From Syngnathus acus (Eukaryota > Chordata > Actinopteri > Syngnathiformes > Syngnathidae), in the NCBI RefSeq assembly GCF_901709675.1, contig NC_051105.1:11200104-11264103 (forward strand): a stretch of DNA of 64,000 bases. The letters are read 5' to 3'. Every line of letters begins with the position of its first letter. Position 1 is the first letter of the stretch. Under the pieces are notes generated by a model. It searched no databases. It worked only from the letters and a program-made list of their open reading frames with translations, and was not told the DNA's origin. The position numbers and the translations under genes were made by a program. Below, one piece after another: positions 48,896 to 64,000 of this stretch.

Positions 48896-51800
48896 AAACA
48901 TAAATAATTCCGGTACTATAGATTTAAAAAAGAAGTGAAATCTCAAAATGTCTCGCCTAAAATTTCATGACATTTCCATTTCCTGAGTGAGAGCGGCACT
49001 AAATTGCAAAGTGACTAAATGAAAGGAGGTAGGAGGCTCCTGCTCGGCACCAATTATCCCCGAGATGTAGCAGCTCATATGGCTGCAGGGCCACTTATAT
49101 CAGGGCTCCTCTGGTCCACAGTGGGTCTGTCACACACACGCTCACGCACACACACACGGGTCCGGGTCGGCGTTTACAACAACAAAGTGCAGTTTGAGTA
49201 GCCGACCAATCACAAGAATGCCACCACTTCCTGCCTTTCATGCCGTGTGCCTTTTTTCTAATCAATTATTAATCAAAGTCCTGTTTTGAAAGTCTAACTC
49301 AAAGACACGTCTGCCGCATTGAAGTGTGTGTGTGTTTTTTTTTTCTGCCGGGTCGCCTTTTTCATGGTTTCATTTACGATGCTCTTATGTGTTTGTCACG
49401 AGGTGGTATTATGTGCAACTGAAGGTGATTGATATGCAATAAAAAGATGGATTGCGAGTGTGACTTACAGGACTACAGTTTACTCGGCTGTCAGTACAGA
49501 GGATTTTTTTCCCCTCTGAAGATTCATAGAACACGCAGCTAGTACATTAAAGGATAACATTACAATATGTTTATATATAATTCAGTAAGGATTTTAAGCA
49601 TATAGTACATATAATGTTAGGCAGTTGTCGATTCCGATTTAGGGCAGAATAAAATTTTGGTTAATTAGCCTCGATTTTTGTAAAGTGTTTTGTTTTCGGC
49701 ACTCTTCAATTTTTTACTCAATTTGGTGAAACATACATTAAAGAATTAAACAGTTTTATCACATTTGAATGGAGATTGTGCTGCTCCTAATGCGGTTGTT
49801 CTTTGCAAATGATAAAGAATATATTTTTACATTGTTCATATTTTGCACCACCTGTTGTTGTCAAATATCGCTTGTTCAAAGAGATATAAGACCGCCACAA
49901 TAATGCTATTTGTTAGCCTGTCTATGATGTTTCCCAATAGCTGTTAGCATTAAGCTAGCAGACTTAAAATCACACTGGTTTTTTTTTCTCACATTCTCAT
50001 TTCTTTTTTTAATGGAAAATGCAATGAATACCTATGACTGCAGTTACACCTCAATTCACCCGTTCGATAAAAAATTCATCCACTGTTTGGGTCGAAAACT
50101 CCTACACCTACACGCACCTTTTATTGGGAGACAAATTGAAGCGTGGGTCCAGAGCGGGGCGGGCGGCCAACACGGGGAATCTATTTAGCCATCCCATTCC
50201 GGTCCGGAGCGGCCGGCGGATGCCTTCAAAGGCGGCAGCAACAATGCGAGTGACATCGGGTCACGGTTCCTCCTCGCGGCCACCTGGCTGATAGAATTGT
50301 TCTGCGGGGAGATAGAAGAGACGTGTGAAGCGCTGCTTTTTGTCACGGCCATATCTGATGATTGATGGCTGCGCGGCCAGTGTGAATCTGCCCTTCTTAA
50401 ATAATTTATGTTGGCCATCGCTATGGACAAGTACTTTATAACAGGGTTGTTATTTTTCCATTGACTGCAGAGATCAATACTTTAAAGACATGACATGGAC
50501 CACTAATGAAGTACTTAAATGGCACTCCGGAGTGCAAAGCGTTGCGGTGTTTACGCCGAGCAAAGAGTGAAAACAGCTTTATTGCTCCTCTTTGGAAAGT
50601 GAGACTTTATTGGACACATAAAAACAAGTTGCGGGACACCGTCGGAGTCCCTTTTCAACGTGGCATTTAAAATGTGTGCCACATCCAAAAACGGCAGAGA
50701 TCATAAATTACTTGAAAATGTTAACGTGCAATTTATATTTGTGCGTAAAAATTATGCAAAGCGTGCTGTTTTGTATCATTTTAGACAACTATTGATAGAG
50801 CGCAATATAAAATGTGCTTGGAATACAAATACCAGATTCTGCTTTGTAACGCTGACTATCGAATTGGAATAAATCACCAAATAAAAATAACAAAATAGCG
50901 TCAAAAAAACTTTAGAATACAAAAATGGCAGAGCCACGTGTTTATTCCTCCACTTACCAAGAGACAAATTAGCTCAACAATGCCGTTTGAATTCTTATTA
51001 AAGTTGATTAATTCTCATCATTAGTCGATCACACAACAGCTCATAAAATACACTAAATTGATTCCTTTACTGTGATTAATATGTGAAACACTTGAATTAA
51101 CATCGATAAATCAATTTGTGAATCAATGACATGATGGTGTTTAAATACAGAGCTAATAGTGTACATTAAGTAGTGGCGCGCCAGCCATCGTATATCATTT
51201 GGTGGGCCCAAGACGAGGAGCAGAGGATCAACCTGAAATGATCGCAACAACTGTATTTATGTGATGGAATTTAAAAAAATAATAATATATGTACAAACAG
51301 ATGATGAAAGCAGATCTTCCTCGCTGGATGTACAATTGAAAATACGAGAGTAGACTACGAAGGCTGCGTGAGTGGAAACGCTCCAAACTCAAGATGTTTC
51401 ATCCAATTTAGCGCCGGGAGAAGACCTTGTAGACCGCTACGAACAAGACTGCGATGGAAAAAAAAAAAAAACGTTCAAGCAGGGCCATCTTCAAGCTGCG
51501 GATCAGTCAACAGCGTTAACATGACAATCCTTGGTGAAGAATTACACCTCTGCCCATCTGCACGCTCTCATTAATAGCGCTCAAACTTGTAATGGCTGTC
51601 TGATTGGGCATACGTACGAGCTGCACGATCGATGGGTGTGTGTGGGGGGGGCTGCTATGCTAATGCTAAGAGCTAATTTTTCAAAAATTATTTGAATAAA
51701 ATTCATTATTTGTGAGAAGAATTAGGTGGGTAGTAAAATCGATCAAATTGAGTGGACCTGAATTAATATTTTTTTTAATTCCACAAAGATGGCCGCCATT

Positions 51801-54791
51801 TATTATTGATTAAAAGGCAGTCCAGAAAATGGACAATTGGAATGAATCGGCCCCTGCTTCACAAAAATTTCCTTCAGTTAAGCCCAATAACAAGTGTTTG
51901 AGTAAATAAAAAGGCTAAATTAGCGAGAGGCATTAATTACGGCTTACATGCGCGGGCCGTTTCCAAACCGGGTTTTAATGAAATGCGGCGTAATGGAGAT
52001 GGCTTTCGGGGAGAGCGAGACGTTCATGAGGGGCCGGGAGCGCGGCAGCTGCCTTTCCCCCTGAGAGATAGAAATTTATGCCGTATACCCCGTTGATTGT
52101 CGAGAAGGTAAAGAACCAATAGCGGCGTGTTGGGAGGTTTAATTTAAAGTGTGTTTCTCACTAGGCTGCTCACAACACTTAATTAAACTCTGCTGTTTTG
52201 GCAATGACAAATGCTGCCGCGCCGGCGGAAGCCGAGCCGCTTTGACTGAGAGGCTTTTGTAATTTCTCTCATGTGCAGCCATGGCCACATCCAGGTCACA
52301 AACTGTAGAATTAAAGAACTAAACAAGATTCAGACGTGGGGGAATGGAGGCTGGAGGAAAAAGGGGAGGGCGGGTGGCTGGATGGAGTCATTTCTTTGTC
52401 TGCAATCAGTCTACATTTTCATCCTTCTCTTTTTTTTGGCGTGGATTTATGAGCGTCTGTGCCTGTGGTTTTCTACCTTCATTGCCTTTCACACTGACTT
52501 TTCCTAAGGCCACTTGTCGGCTTGATGGAGGCTTCAACATTTTCCTGAAGAAATGATGAATAAAACGAATGGCGGGTGGGCGGGCAGCCGCACTGAATAT
52601 TCCAACCGTGGTGATCTTTGCATGACGATTGAGTTGTTCCCAGCTGAGAGGGCAGCGAGTGCAAAATATGAGGGGGGGGGGGGGGACTTACTGTAAGTGC
52701 CGCGCACAAAAACACGAGGCGGCTCAGGGCAGTCAACAAAGTGACAGGCGGTGACTAATAGCTTTGTTTCAGGGGGGAGAAATCCAATTCATGCCAAACA
52801 TGCCTTATTTTGTTTCTGTAATGGTTTGGCTAGTGCGCATTTCATGAGATCCACTTAAAAGTAGAGCCCGGATCGCCGGCATCCACCGGCCAGCCTTACC
52901 TGATGCTGTTATGAAGGCGCACAACTCGGTTATACTAGCAGGAAATAACCTCGCGAGATGCCTGCGAGGCACAAACGGGAGCTGGAGCATTGCATTCAAT
53001 AATGTAGCCCAAGCTTTTTTTTTTTTTTTTAGTTCTTATGTTCCCTTTTTATTACCAGAGTGAATTGTATTATGTCTTTTTTTTTACCTTACATGTTTGT
53101 GAGGTTTGATCACAGCAGGGGCACGCTATCTGAATAAAATGGGGGCGGGGGGGGGGTCATTTGGGATACATATGTGTATTTTATTTTATTTATATGGTGT
53201 TGAGCTAGGTTTTTTTAAGGCGGGAATCAGCTCTAAGGATTTTTTTTTAAGAATACGCGAAGCAAAAGTAAAAAACGGGTATTTTGGTTAACATCACATT
53301 TCTGGAATTAATATTTTAATTCATCAACCTCCAGGGGGCGCCATGGTGGACATTGCTGTCCAGTTGTCTACTAAAAAATATTTCATGTTTCTACAGAATG
53401 TCATGTGACCAAACCCGGAAACCAATAAAAATTTGGAAGTCTGCGGATATTTGCAGAGTTCAACGAAACCGGAGAAGCAAAATTGATATTTGATAATTTT
53501 GAAAAATTATTTAAATATTTGTCAAGTCTATTTTTCAACGGGTATGAATGAAACTATAGCCAAGGCAAAAAAAAAAAAAATGCAGTTGGTGCAACTGTAT
53601 TAATTTTTTTTTACAACTATTTTTATTCCATTCCTAGAAAGAGTGACGTAAAACAAAAATGTGACATTTGTTGTGTTGTTTCAAAACAGCTCCCACGTAT
53701 TTTGTTGTGTAAATGCCAGAGACGCACATGCAGCGGGATCTGTTGGAGTTAACAGTGCAGCACTTTTGTGTTCACCAGCACAAATCATTAATCATGAGGC
53801 CGGCCATATTCTTGTAGCGCCGCCCGTGCTTTCATTACTGGGCCTAATTAAACAGTTCTGTGAACTGGAATCTCAGATTCCTCTGTTACAGATTATCATT
53901 AATTACGCCGAAAGTGCTCGGAGATGTTGGACTCAATTATATTGCACTCAAAGCTGGCAGCGGCGTGATTCATCGTTGGGAGCGCGCCACAGCCACAGTT
54001 CTCTGGTTATCGCCCACCTCCACTTTTGTAAATTGGGCTCTGCCAGCCAACAAACTAAGAATTATGTGCTGCTTTTTTTTCATTACAAACATGTTGGAGG
54101 GGCCCAGACCAATTAAGGCCGGGAGATTTGGTGGGGAGTGATGAGGCGGGCACTGGTGCACGGCGTTGGAGGGGGGGGGGTGTCTGCGACTGTGACAATG
54201 AGCTCGCAGTCGTGACTTTATTACCACATAAAAATTCATCCTCAATATCCCAAAGTTCTCATTTTTTGTACTATTTGAATTTGGACTTAATATGGCGTCG
54301 GCGGGAACCACCGGAGGTACAGTCGGCTTGGAGATTTAAATTGCGATTCCTGCTCGTGCGCATATTGCTTGAAGGAAAGTGTCAACTTTTCATAATGTTT
54401 GTGTGTGACAAGTAGGTTGGGAAGCTGCTAACAATGTCAATATTACTTCAATAGCCCGATGTAGGAAGGGGGGGGGTCTGTGTTCCGATGAAAGAATGCG
54501 CAAATGAGATTATTGGCTGAGGGTCAGATGATGGAGACGATATTTGGAATCAAGTTGCCACCTAAGCTGGAGCCTTAGCCTTTTTGCACAATTTCGCATC
54601 TCACACTTTTAATATATATGAAAATCAGCCTTGGCTTTCTGCATGTGTCTTTTATAATATCACCTGGAAGGATTTTTTTTTTCCTCAAAGTGAGATTTCA
54701 GTATTGTCGAGAGTGAATATCTTTTGATCAACAAAAATCAGGATTTTTTTTTGGGCTACATTTGTTTTTCCGCACAATCCTTTTGGTGACA

Positions 54792-54825
54792 CAGCAGCAA
54801 CAGCAGCAGCAGCAGCAGCAGCAGC
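54792..54825. repeat. (CAG)n trinucleotide tract
   Basis: About eleven CAG/CAA units follow GTGACA. No exon context was found, so it is read as a simple repeat rather than a polyglutamine coding tract. Confidence 0.85.
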
Positions 54826-55877
54826 TCATTGAAAATGTAATACACTACTTCCAAGTCACAGGTCAGCTGGCAATCTGAATTTTAAAAGGATTGTGAATAA
54901 TATTCTGTTTTACTTTCAAAATGAACTACGTGGCCTCCATCACGAATCCAATATATGTCTTAATCTTCCGGGCTCTTGAAGTCGGCGGCTCCGGAACAAG
55001 GCCTTTGACTCCTCAACTTAATAAGGAAATCACTTGTTTTCTCATCCGTCCTCCGGGGAGTCGCCAAAGCAGTGACGCTTTTCTTATATTCAAAGTAATT
55101 GATGAGGCATACAATTGTAATGCTTTGCCGAGACAAAGGGGAAAAAAAGGGGGGCCGTCCAGTGGAGTGGAAGCTTCTAGTAAGAAAGCATGCAAAGAAT
55201 CGGGCGTAGAAAAAACTGTTTGACGGAAACGAGGTCGACATGCTGCATTGGGAACATAATCACACACATTTTAGTCATAAATTTATAAAGTCAGCAGGGT
55301 CTGTACTCTGGGATGCCCTACCCGTGGAAATCACAATGGCTGCCAAACACTTTCACTTGTTTGGTGAAAAGCCACTCAGACATGTTTTGTGTTATGTTGA
55401 TTTCCAGATGTTAAAGTTGCGTCCAAATATTAAAACGAGCGCGTTTGCTGTGAACTAAACACGGTTGACAGCAGCTGGGAATTTAAGCGTTCATTACGCA
55501 CTAACCTTTTCAGTACAGATATTTGGACATGTTAGATGCCACTACTGTGGAAAATGAAAGCATCCAATGAGCAATCAGTATCCACTCACATTAGCATAGC
55601 ATTGCGCCCCAAAACATGTCACGGAGATCCTCCCCTATTTATCCCAAAATAGCCGCTTAACTTTGACTGATACTAATTCTTAGTACATGAAGCCGTCGAA
55701 GCCCCTTCGCTTCCCCCGTTCCGTCTTTGTCAGAAAATTACAAGCGACAGACTTTGTGATGCCCCCAGTGTGCAAATTCCTTTCTTCTGTCAGATTACGC
55801 CATTTGATATGACGTTGCCCGCCCGGCATCGCGGCCTCCCATGCCTGCCAAAAAAGAAGGGACCTGTCATGCAGAAA

Positions 55878-55896
55878 GGGGGGGGGGGGGGGGGGG
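55878..55896. repeat. G19 homopolymer
   Basis: An unbroken run of 19 G, followed by CGCGCGAGG. Confidence 0.85.
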
Positions 55897-55999
55897 CGCG
55901 CGAGGATCATCACTCGGACCGATCCCGCTCGCTGTCATCTCCCCCGACCGTACGAGTCAACACAAATAAGAGTGAAGAGTCGGAAGCCGTAATGGCTGG

Positions 56000-56073
<74 letters not shown>

Positions 56074-56103
56074 AAGAGAGAGAAAGAAAGAGAGAAAGAA
56101 AGA

Positions 56104-56180
<77 letters not shown>
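56000..56180. repeat. 181-bp GA-rich microsatellite (GAGAGAAA units)
   Basis: A pure purine strand made of AGAGAG and AAAG units in irregular order. Frames across it (Lys/Arg/Glu on +, Ser/Leu/Phe on -) are artefacts. Purine mirror repeats of this length can form triplex DNA. Confidence 0.95.
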
Positions 56181-58769
<2,589 letters not shown>

Positions 58770-60219
58770 TACCGTATTTTTCAGACTATAAGTTGCATTT
58801 TTTCTCATAGTTTGGGTGGGGGGGCGACTTATACTGAGAAGCGACTTATGTGAATTTTTTCATAAATTTTCCAAAAAAAAATAAAAAATAAAAATGAAAC
58901 CGCGATAAACAAACCGCGATGTAGCAAGGGATTACTGTATTTGAATTTCAAGTGACGTCAGCAGCGCGGCGTGGCGGTTGTTTACATAAAGGACAAAGAT
59001 TCAATCACGGGATGACGAAGATGACGAAGGGCCCCACGTACGACCGGCATCATTAGCGGCTTTGTTTGTAAGTGACACGGAGGATGAAGACTTTGAAGGA
59101 TTTAAGGATTTGGAGTGACAGAAGGTTTGAAAAACTATTATGGCTTTTACGCACGCCCGCTCCTACTCTACGGAGCTCTCTTTCACCTCCATGGATGGAA
59201 GTCGGGGGCCGGCGCTTGGCCGGGTGGCTGCCCGGGGACGGTGGATGGGGCTCGGACATGGCTTTTACGCACGCCCGGTCCTACTCTACGGAGCTCTCTT
59301 TCACCTCCGTGGATGGAAGTCGGGGGCCGGCGCTCAGCCGGGTGGCTGCCCGGGGACGGTGGATAGGGCTCGGACATGGCTTTTACGCACGCCCGGTCCT
59401 ACTCTATAGAGCTCTCTTTCACCTCCGTGGATGGAAGTCGGGAGCCGGCGCTCGGCCGGATGGCTGTCCGGGGACGGTGGATGGGGCTCGGACATGGCTT
59501 TTACGCACGCCCGGTCCTATTCTATGGAGCTCTCTTCCACCTCCGTGGCTGGAAGTGCCACCTCCAGGGATGGAAGTCCACGCCGCCACACGCCTGGAAG
59601 TCCACGCCGGTGCTTGGGTCCTTGTACTTTGTTAACGCTACAATATAGTTATATACTAGATCTGTGGAATAATGACGAGGCTGATGTCAGGGCGCACGTG
59701 CGGCGTTGTTGACAAAGGACGAGGAATTTGATCGATGGATTTAATTATTTGGCGTGACACAGATGGTTTGATAATATTATTGCTTATATAATAGTTATTT
59801 GATATATAAATTATATGTCGTTATATGGGCCTGTGGAATATTTTGAAGTGCAAGCGCCGTCAGCGGCGCGCACCCATTGTTGACATAAAGGATGATCGAT
59901 GGATTTAATGAATTGGAGTGACACAGATGGTTTTATAAACGTGTTATTTATGTAATAGTTATTTGAATAGCTCTGAATGTTACGTCAAGCCCGTTCTCAG
60001 CTCTTCGTTTCTGTTTATGTCACGTTAGCATACCTATCGTTTAGCCTGTTGTTGCTCGTTCATGTCTGTTCTTGGTGTTGGATTTTGTCGAATAAATTTC
60101 CCCCAAAATGCGACTTATACTCCGGAGCGACTTATATATGTTTTTTTTCACGTTATTGTGCATTTTATGGCTAATGCGACCTATATTCCGGAGCGACTTT
60201 TAGTCCGAAAAATACGGTA
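58770..60219. mobile_element. 1450-bp inverted-repeat DNA element with TA ends
   Basis: The left end reads TACCGTATTTTTCAGACTAT and the right end, inverted, TACCGTATTTTTCGGACTAA; the match runs about 24 bases with two differences. GCGACTTATA-type motifs are repeated near both ends. Flanks TTAAT and ATTAA are compatible with a TA duplication. The ends are similar in style to those at 33921-34843. Inside are a 118-bp minisatellite and three related GACACAGATGGTTTGAT / GTGACAGAAGGTTTGA segments. No intact transposase was found. Confidence 0.75.
59140..59560 (+). repeat. 118-bp minisatellite, about 3.6 copies
   Basis: The motif ATGGCTTTTACGCACGCCCG recurs at 59140, 59258, 59376 and 59494, so the period is exactly 118 bp. 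Units are GC-rich and differ by a few substitutions. As 118 is not a multiple of three, each copy shifts the frame and all three + frames stay open. The resulting 187-codon frame is therefore not evidence of a gene. Confidence 0.93.
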
Positions 60220-63200
60220 ATTAATTTAAACTACTTTGATAACCTGCCTCAAAAAGCATCAGTTTCCGGCTTATCATCTAGCTAAAAAGTGAAAATAATA
60301 CAAGACAAGCCAAAACAAGTTTAGCTGCTTTGATTCTGGTAACGAAGCAGACAAAGCCTCATTGTGATATATCGAAAAAGTGAATATGCATCCATTCGGA
60401 TGAGAAAAGCAATATATGAAATGGGAATATATGAAACATGAGCAAGGAGAGTAAACAGAAAGAGCGCAAGGAGCGGAAAACGACGCTACGACTAAATTGC
60501 TTCGACGCCGCAAATGCGCTTTTGACAGTGGCAATATTCCTCTGATACGCTGTTTAGTTTTAATAGGAACCCTCGGCTCAAATATGAGCCGACAAACACG
60601 GCAAGACAAACATGATGAAATATACGCCACCAAATAGAGACGCGGCGGCGCTGCGTGGGTGAAGCCAAAGCGCAGAACAAACACAATTCTCATATAACTC
60701 CGAGTGCGGCCGAGTCGCAGCCCAAACACAGCCAGCGATTGCCACGACTTTAGCGTCGTTGGCCGCCCGTCGCAGATTGAAATCGCGGATTTTCGCCCCG
60801 TACGCGTTTGAGGAAAATGAGTGGATTCGGGATCAAGAGACTTTCTGGTGGAATTTAAGTCTGTTTGAGGATTAGGAATTCTTCATCCTGTACAAAGCCT
60901 GCCGAGAGCCGCACGCTAGCCCTCAGAGGCCCGCCTCACTTGCGTGCGGCACACACAGATGCAGAGGTGATAAAACAACACCAGGGCCAGCGAGCGGTGT
61001 TTTGAGCGAGGGGCTTCATCATAAACAGGGGGGTGAATGGAAAACTTTTTCAGTTTTAGGAGATAAGAGAACAAAACTCATTCAAAGTTACGGCGAAAAG
61101 TATAGACAGCAAAATCAATATACATGCATTGAGAATTGTATTATGGACATTTTAACAGCACATACGTATTTGTCCATATAAAAATATTGTTGTCATCCAT
61201 CTGTTTAGGAGGTGCATGCGAGTAAGGTAAAGAAAAATTGAAATTGGACCCAAGGCCTTTAAGCGTTTGAGCCTGAGTAAGTGTGACTCTTGACACCCTC
61301 GCGCTCGTACAGTCTTTGAGCTCTTCATCATCTTGCAGAGAAAAAAAAAAAAGAAGAAAATTCCGGCCGACTGACCGAGTGAGACGACGAGTGCGACGGC
61401 AGTGGGCAAATGAAGCAGCGAAAGGCTCTTCTCCTGCAGACCAGCACGGCGGGAGAGCGGGCTAACTATAACCACATCAATGGCAAGCTCTCACAGCAAG
61501 GACACCTCCCTCAACTTTGAAAATAAAATAAATTAAACAACAAAGGGGGACGCTGACATTCATGGCCAGTTCAGTTTTGCGCACAAAATAGCTGCAATAC
61601 ACACACGGGCACGACAGTCCATTTGATTAGGATTATTGATTCGGTTTTTCTGAAAGCAATAAAAAAATAACGCTATAGGCTAATGTTACTGCTGTGATTA
61701 ACGGCACTATTTCTACGACCAGTGTTTAAACATTCTGTCAGTTCTTGAATGGTTTTTAATCGCCAGAACATTGATGCGAGTTTATGTTAACGCATCTAAG
61801 CCATTTTGTGCTGTTAGCATTAAGCTAGGAGACTTTAGACAGAGGCGAGGTGCAATAGTTGAATACAAAAGTAATGCTAACTCTCAAGCTAGCAAACTTT
61901 AGACGGAGGTAAGGTGGAATAGTTGAATACAAAAGTAATGCCAACTCTTAAGTCAAGGTACCATCGTATTTCCACAGACAGGGAAATTTAGATCACCCCA
62001 CCCCTTTCAGCCTAAACCTGGACACAAGCGGGTAGCCATCTTTGTACTTCTCCCAGCATCACACACACATAATCAATAATGGAGAAATATACAGTGCGAA
62101 AGGCCGTAGTGGCGGGCGCTGGCTACACGCGGGCGGCAATGACGAATGATTTTGTGCCACTTCTGACAGCGAAGTGCACCCGGTGAGAGGAGCGGAAGGC
62201 CTTTTTAATAGCGCGAGGAGAGAATTAAATCAAAGGCGGGAGGGAGGGCCTCCTCCGAAAGGGAGACACGCCGCATCCTTGGGCTCTAAATCACAGCTCC
62301 TCTTAAGACCTTTGCCATATTTCTACATTATACAGGGAAAGCTGTCACCGCTGTCTACGGTAAAGTTTACAAATCATGATTTATCTCGGATGGAATCTCT
62401 AAACACCTGTTTGGGGTAAAATAAGCATCGCCCGCTGGATTATTTGTGGACCACAAAGTTTTCTTTGGAGTTCTGAAAGAAGTGCGCATTATGTAGGTAT
62501 ACTCGCTGGCCTCAACAATCCAAACCCTGTCATTTTCTTATTATGATTATTTATGTATGTTCCCATGGGGTGGGACAATTCTTTAAAATAACCTAACGAA
62601 CCCCCAAATTAATATTGCGATTTAGATTTAATATTTGATTATTTTTTTCTTGATCCTCCTCCATGTATTTTTTTTACAAACAAGTAATACATAGATTTTT
62701 TTTCAACAAACAATATCAGATTTTTATACATAATTTTTAACACATGAAATATCTGCGTTGGTCTCTCCGTGTGAACCAAAGCACCTCGTTCAGGGTCTCC
62801 GTGTGAAACCCGACAAAAGACATCGTTTAACTGCGCTAGCTTTGGAAAACTACAAGAAGCGGCCCAAAAAGCTCGGCAAAGTTTTCCAAAGGTCAAAAAT
62901 TAATCAAACTCATTACCTGTGGAAGAGAAGGATCTCGGTTGCTGCAAACTCATTTAGCAGATTTTTAACCTCTATTTTCTTTGCAAAGGGCTGAAGATTC
63001 CCAAAGGAGGGGACGTCCATGACTGCTCATTTACAACTGGAAGTGAATCATAATTATCCTCCGCAGCCTGCAGGAGACAAAAACAACTCTGTTAAAAGAA
63101 GGTAGGGAAGAAAAAAAAAAACTCTATGATATTTGTACACAACAACATCATAATATGTCCTCATTTGTATGGTGTCAATTTTGAAAGCGGTGACAGAAGC

Positions 63201-64000
63201 CCAAACAAGCTTTGTGCTGTGCAAATGGACAAAAGCCACTTGGGCTGGAGAGTGGGAGAAAATCCTTCTGAGTTGCCAGCGAGTGCCAGTTTCTCCCACT
63301 TTATCCGGAAAAGAAAAGCGACAGAGCAGACGCTGAACGAGGGGAGCAAGTAAGCCAGGGATGAGGGGGCACTCAATCTCCCCCTTTCTTGCACCTGCTG
63401 AACTTTGGCCAAAAATATATAAATAGATAGATTAAATAAAAATGTGCATTATTCAACAACAAAAAAGATTAGATAATATGTGAGGTGTATTTTCTGCAAC
63501 AAGAAGGAATGGTCATGGGGGGCGGGGTGGGGGTGCAAACACATGATGAAAAACAAAAGAACAGTTCATGCTCTGAGGGAATTCCGGGCTGTAAATGTGC
63601 ACAATATTGCACATTATATACATGTCATTTGTGCACTCCAAGTGACGCAGTGTCAAATCTGTGTGACAGATTTAGGTGAATGCTGGTGAATGCAGGGGCT
63701 GCGTGGGGCGAAAGCGGCTTAGGGCTAACTCGCGCCGCCGGGACCAGATCGAAAAGCAGGCAGCGAGGAGCCAGCAAAGCCACGCTACAATCTCACATTT
63801 TTTTTCTTTTCACCTTCTTGTGTGTGTGCATCTAATATTACTTCAGAATTGTTGTCTTTACTGAAAGCAAAAATAATGTGTCGTTAGCAAATAATGCAAA
63901 GGTGAAGGCGTTGTCATACTGAAATTACAGCGACGTCAAACGGGAACATACGTGGTCATCTGGTGACCAAATCAGAAATGCATGAAGTAATCTCAAGTGA
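60220..64000. other. gene desert, no gene seen
   Basis: No gene was recognised to the end of the window. A 64-bp tandem duplication lies at 61822-61950. One AAAGGTCA site is at 62888-62895. The remainder is unique, AT-leaning DNA. Confidence 0.45.
61822..61950 (+). repeat. 64-bp tandem duplication
   Basis: AAGCTAGGAGACTTTAGAC ... AATAGTTGAATACAAAAGTA is followed by a second copy starting at 61886 with several substitutions. A TTAGCATTAAGCTAG motif precedes it and also occurs near 49944. Confidence 0.8.

Larger units (their letters stand above)
48729..55999. other. gene desert, no gene seen
   Basis: No gene was recognised in about 7.3 kb. There are AATA-rich tracts at 48820-48895, a G-run near 52671-52684, and a CAG tract at 54792-54825. 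A block at 53790-54010 of mixed composition is a good candidate for conserved regulatory DNA. A G19 run lies at 55878-55896. Confidence 0.45.

Noticed and set aside
53661-54116. 151-codon plus-strand frame
   Set aside because: It overlaps a likely non-coding conserved block, and no protein family is recognisable. Coding constraint could be tested by codon-level alignment.
54792-54825. Polyglutamine coding exon
   Set aside because: The CAG tract is in no convincing exon; there is no flanking coding similarity or splice-site pair.
59072-59635. 187-codon open frame with repeated MAFTHARSYS-like blocks
   Set aside because: It is produced by the 118-bp minisatellite, whose period shifts the frame at every copy. 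All three + frames are open, which is a composition effect.

Overview
This window is vertebrate nuclear DNA, almost certainly from a ray-finned (teleost) fish. It carries a spliced nuclear-receptor gene with short GT-AG introns, many CA/TG microsatellites, a Rex1-like fish LINE, fish-type tRNA-derived SINEs and several short DNA transposons. The style of the SINE resembles families I associate with seahorses and pipefishes, but that is only an impression. There is no prokaryotic or CRISPR content.

Layout: positions 1-2472 (+) hold the last six coding exons of nr4a2 (NURR1), from the middle of the DNA-binding domain to the stop codon. The 3' UTR follows to about 3.3 kb. I could support no other protein-coding gene in the remaining 60 kb. 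In human, the 3' side of NR4A2 faces a very large gene desert towards KCNJ3, and this window looks like the fish equivalent: mostly unique, non-coding DNA that may hold distal regulatory elements.

From 5.3 to 13.2 kb lies a dense nest of mobile elements: two copies of an 'AACGA'-rich hAT-like repeat, a roughly 357-bp tandem array whose units each contain a 200-bp fold-back MITE, an 800-bp insertion that splits the array, a decayed 1.8-kb Rex1-like LINE, and a SINE inside the second hAT-like element. Further out there are two more copies of the same SINE (23.05 and 39.57 kb), a TA-flanked inverted-repeat element at 33.9 kb, a hAT-like MITE at 48.4 kb, and a 1.45-kb inverted-repeat element at 58.8 kb carrying a 118-bp minisatellite. 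Low-complexity DNA includes long CA/TG tracts, a 181-bp GA tract, long G, C, A and T runs, a CAG tract and a 32-bp minisatellite with telomere-like cores.

The only gene product is an orphan nuclear receptor that acts as a transcription factor. Matches to its monomer site (AAAGGTCA) occur in the desert and at two MITE junctions, which could be relevant to autoregulation but is unproven. No new multi-gene system was seen. The most interesting items are the layered history of the repeat array, the young SINE family with exact target duplications, and isolated CpG-rich islands in the desert.
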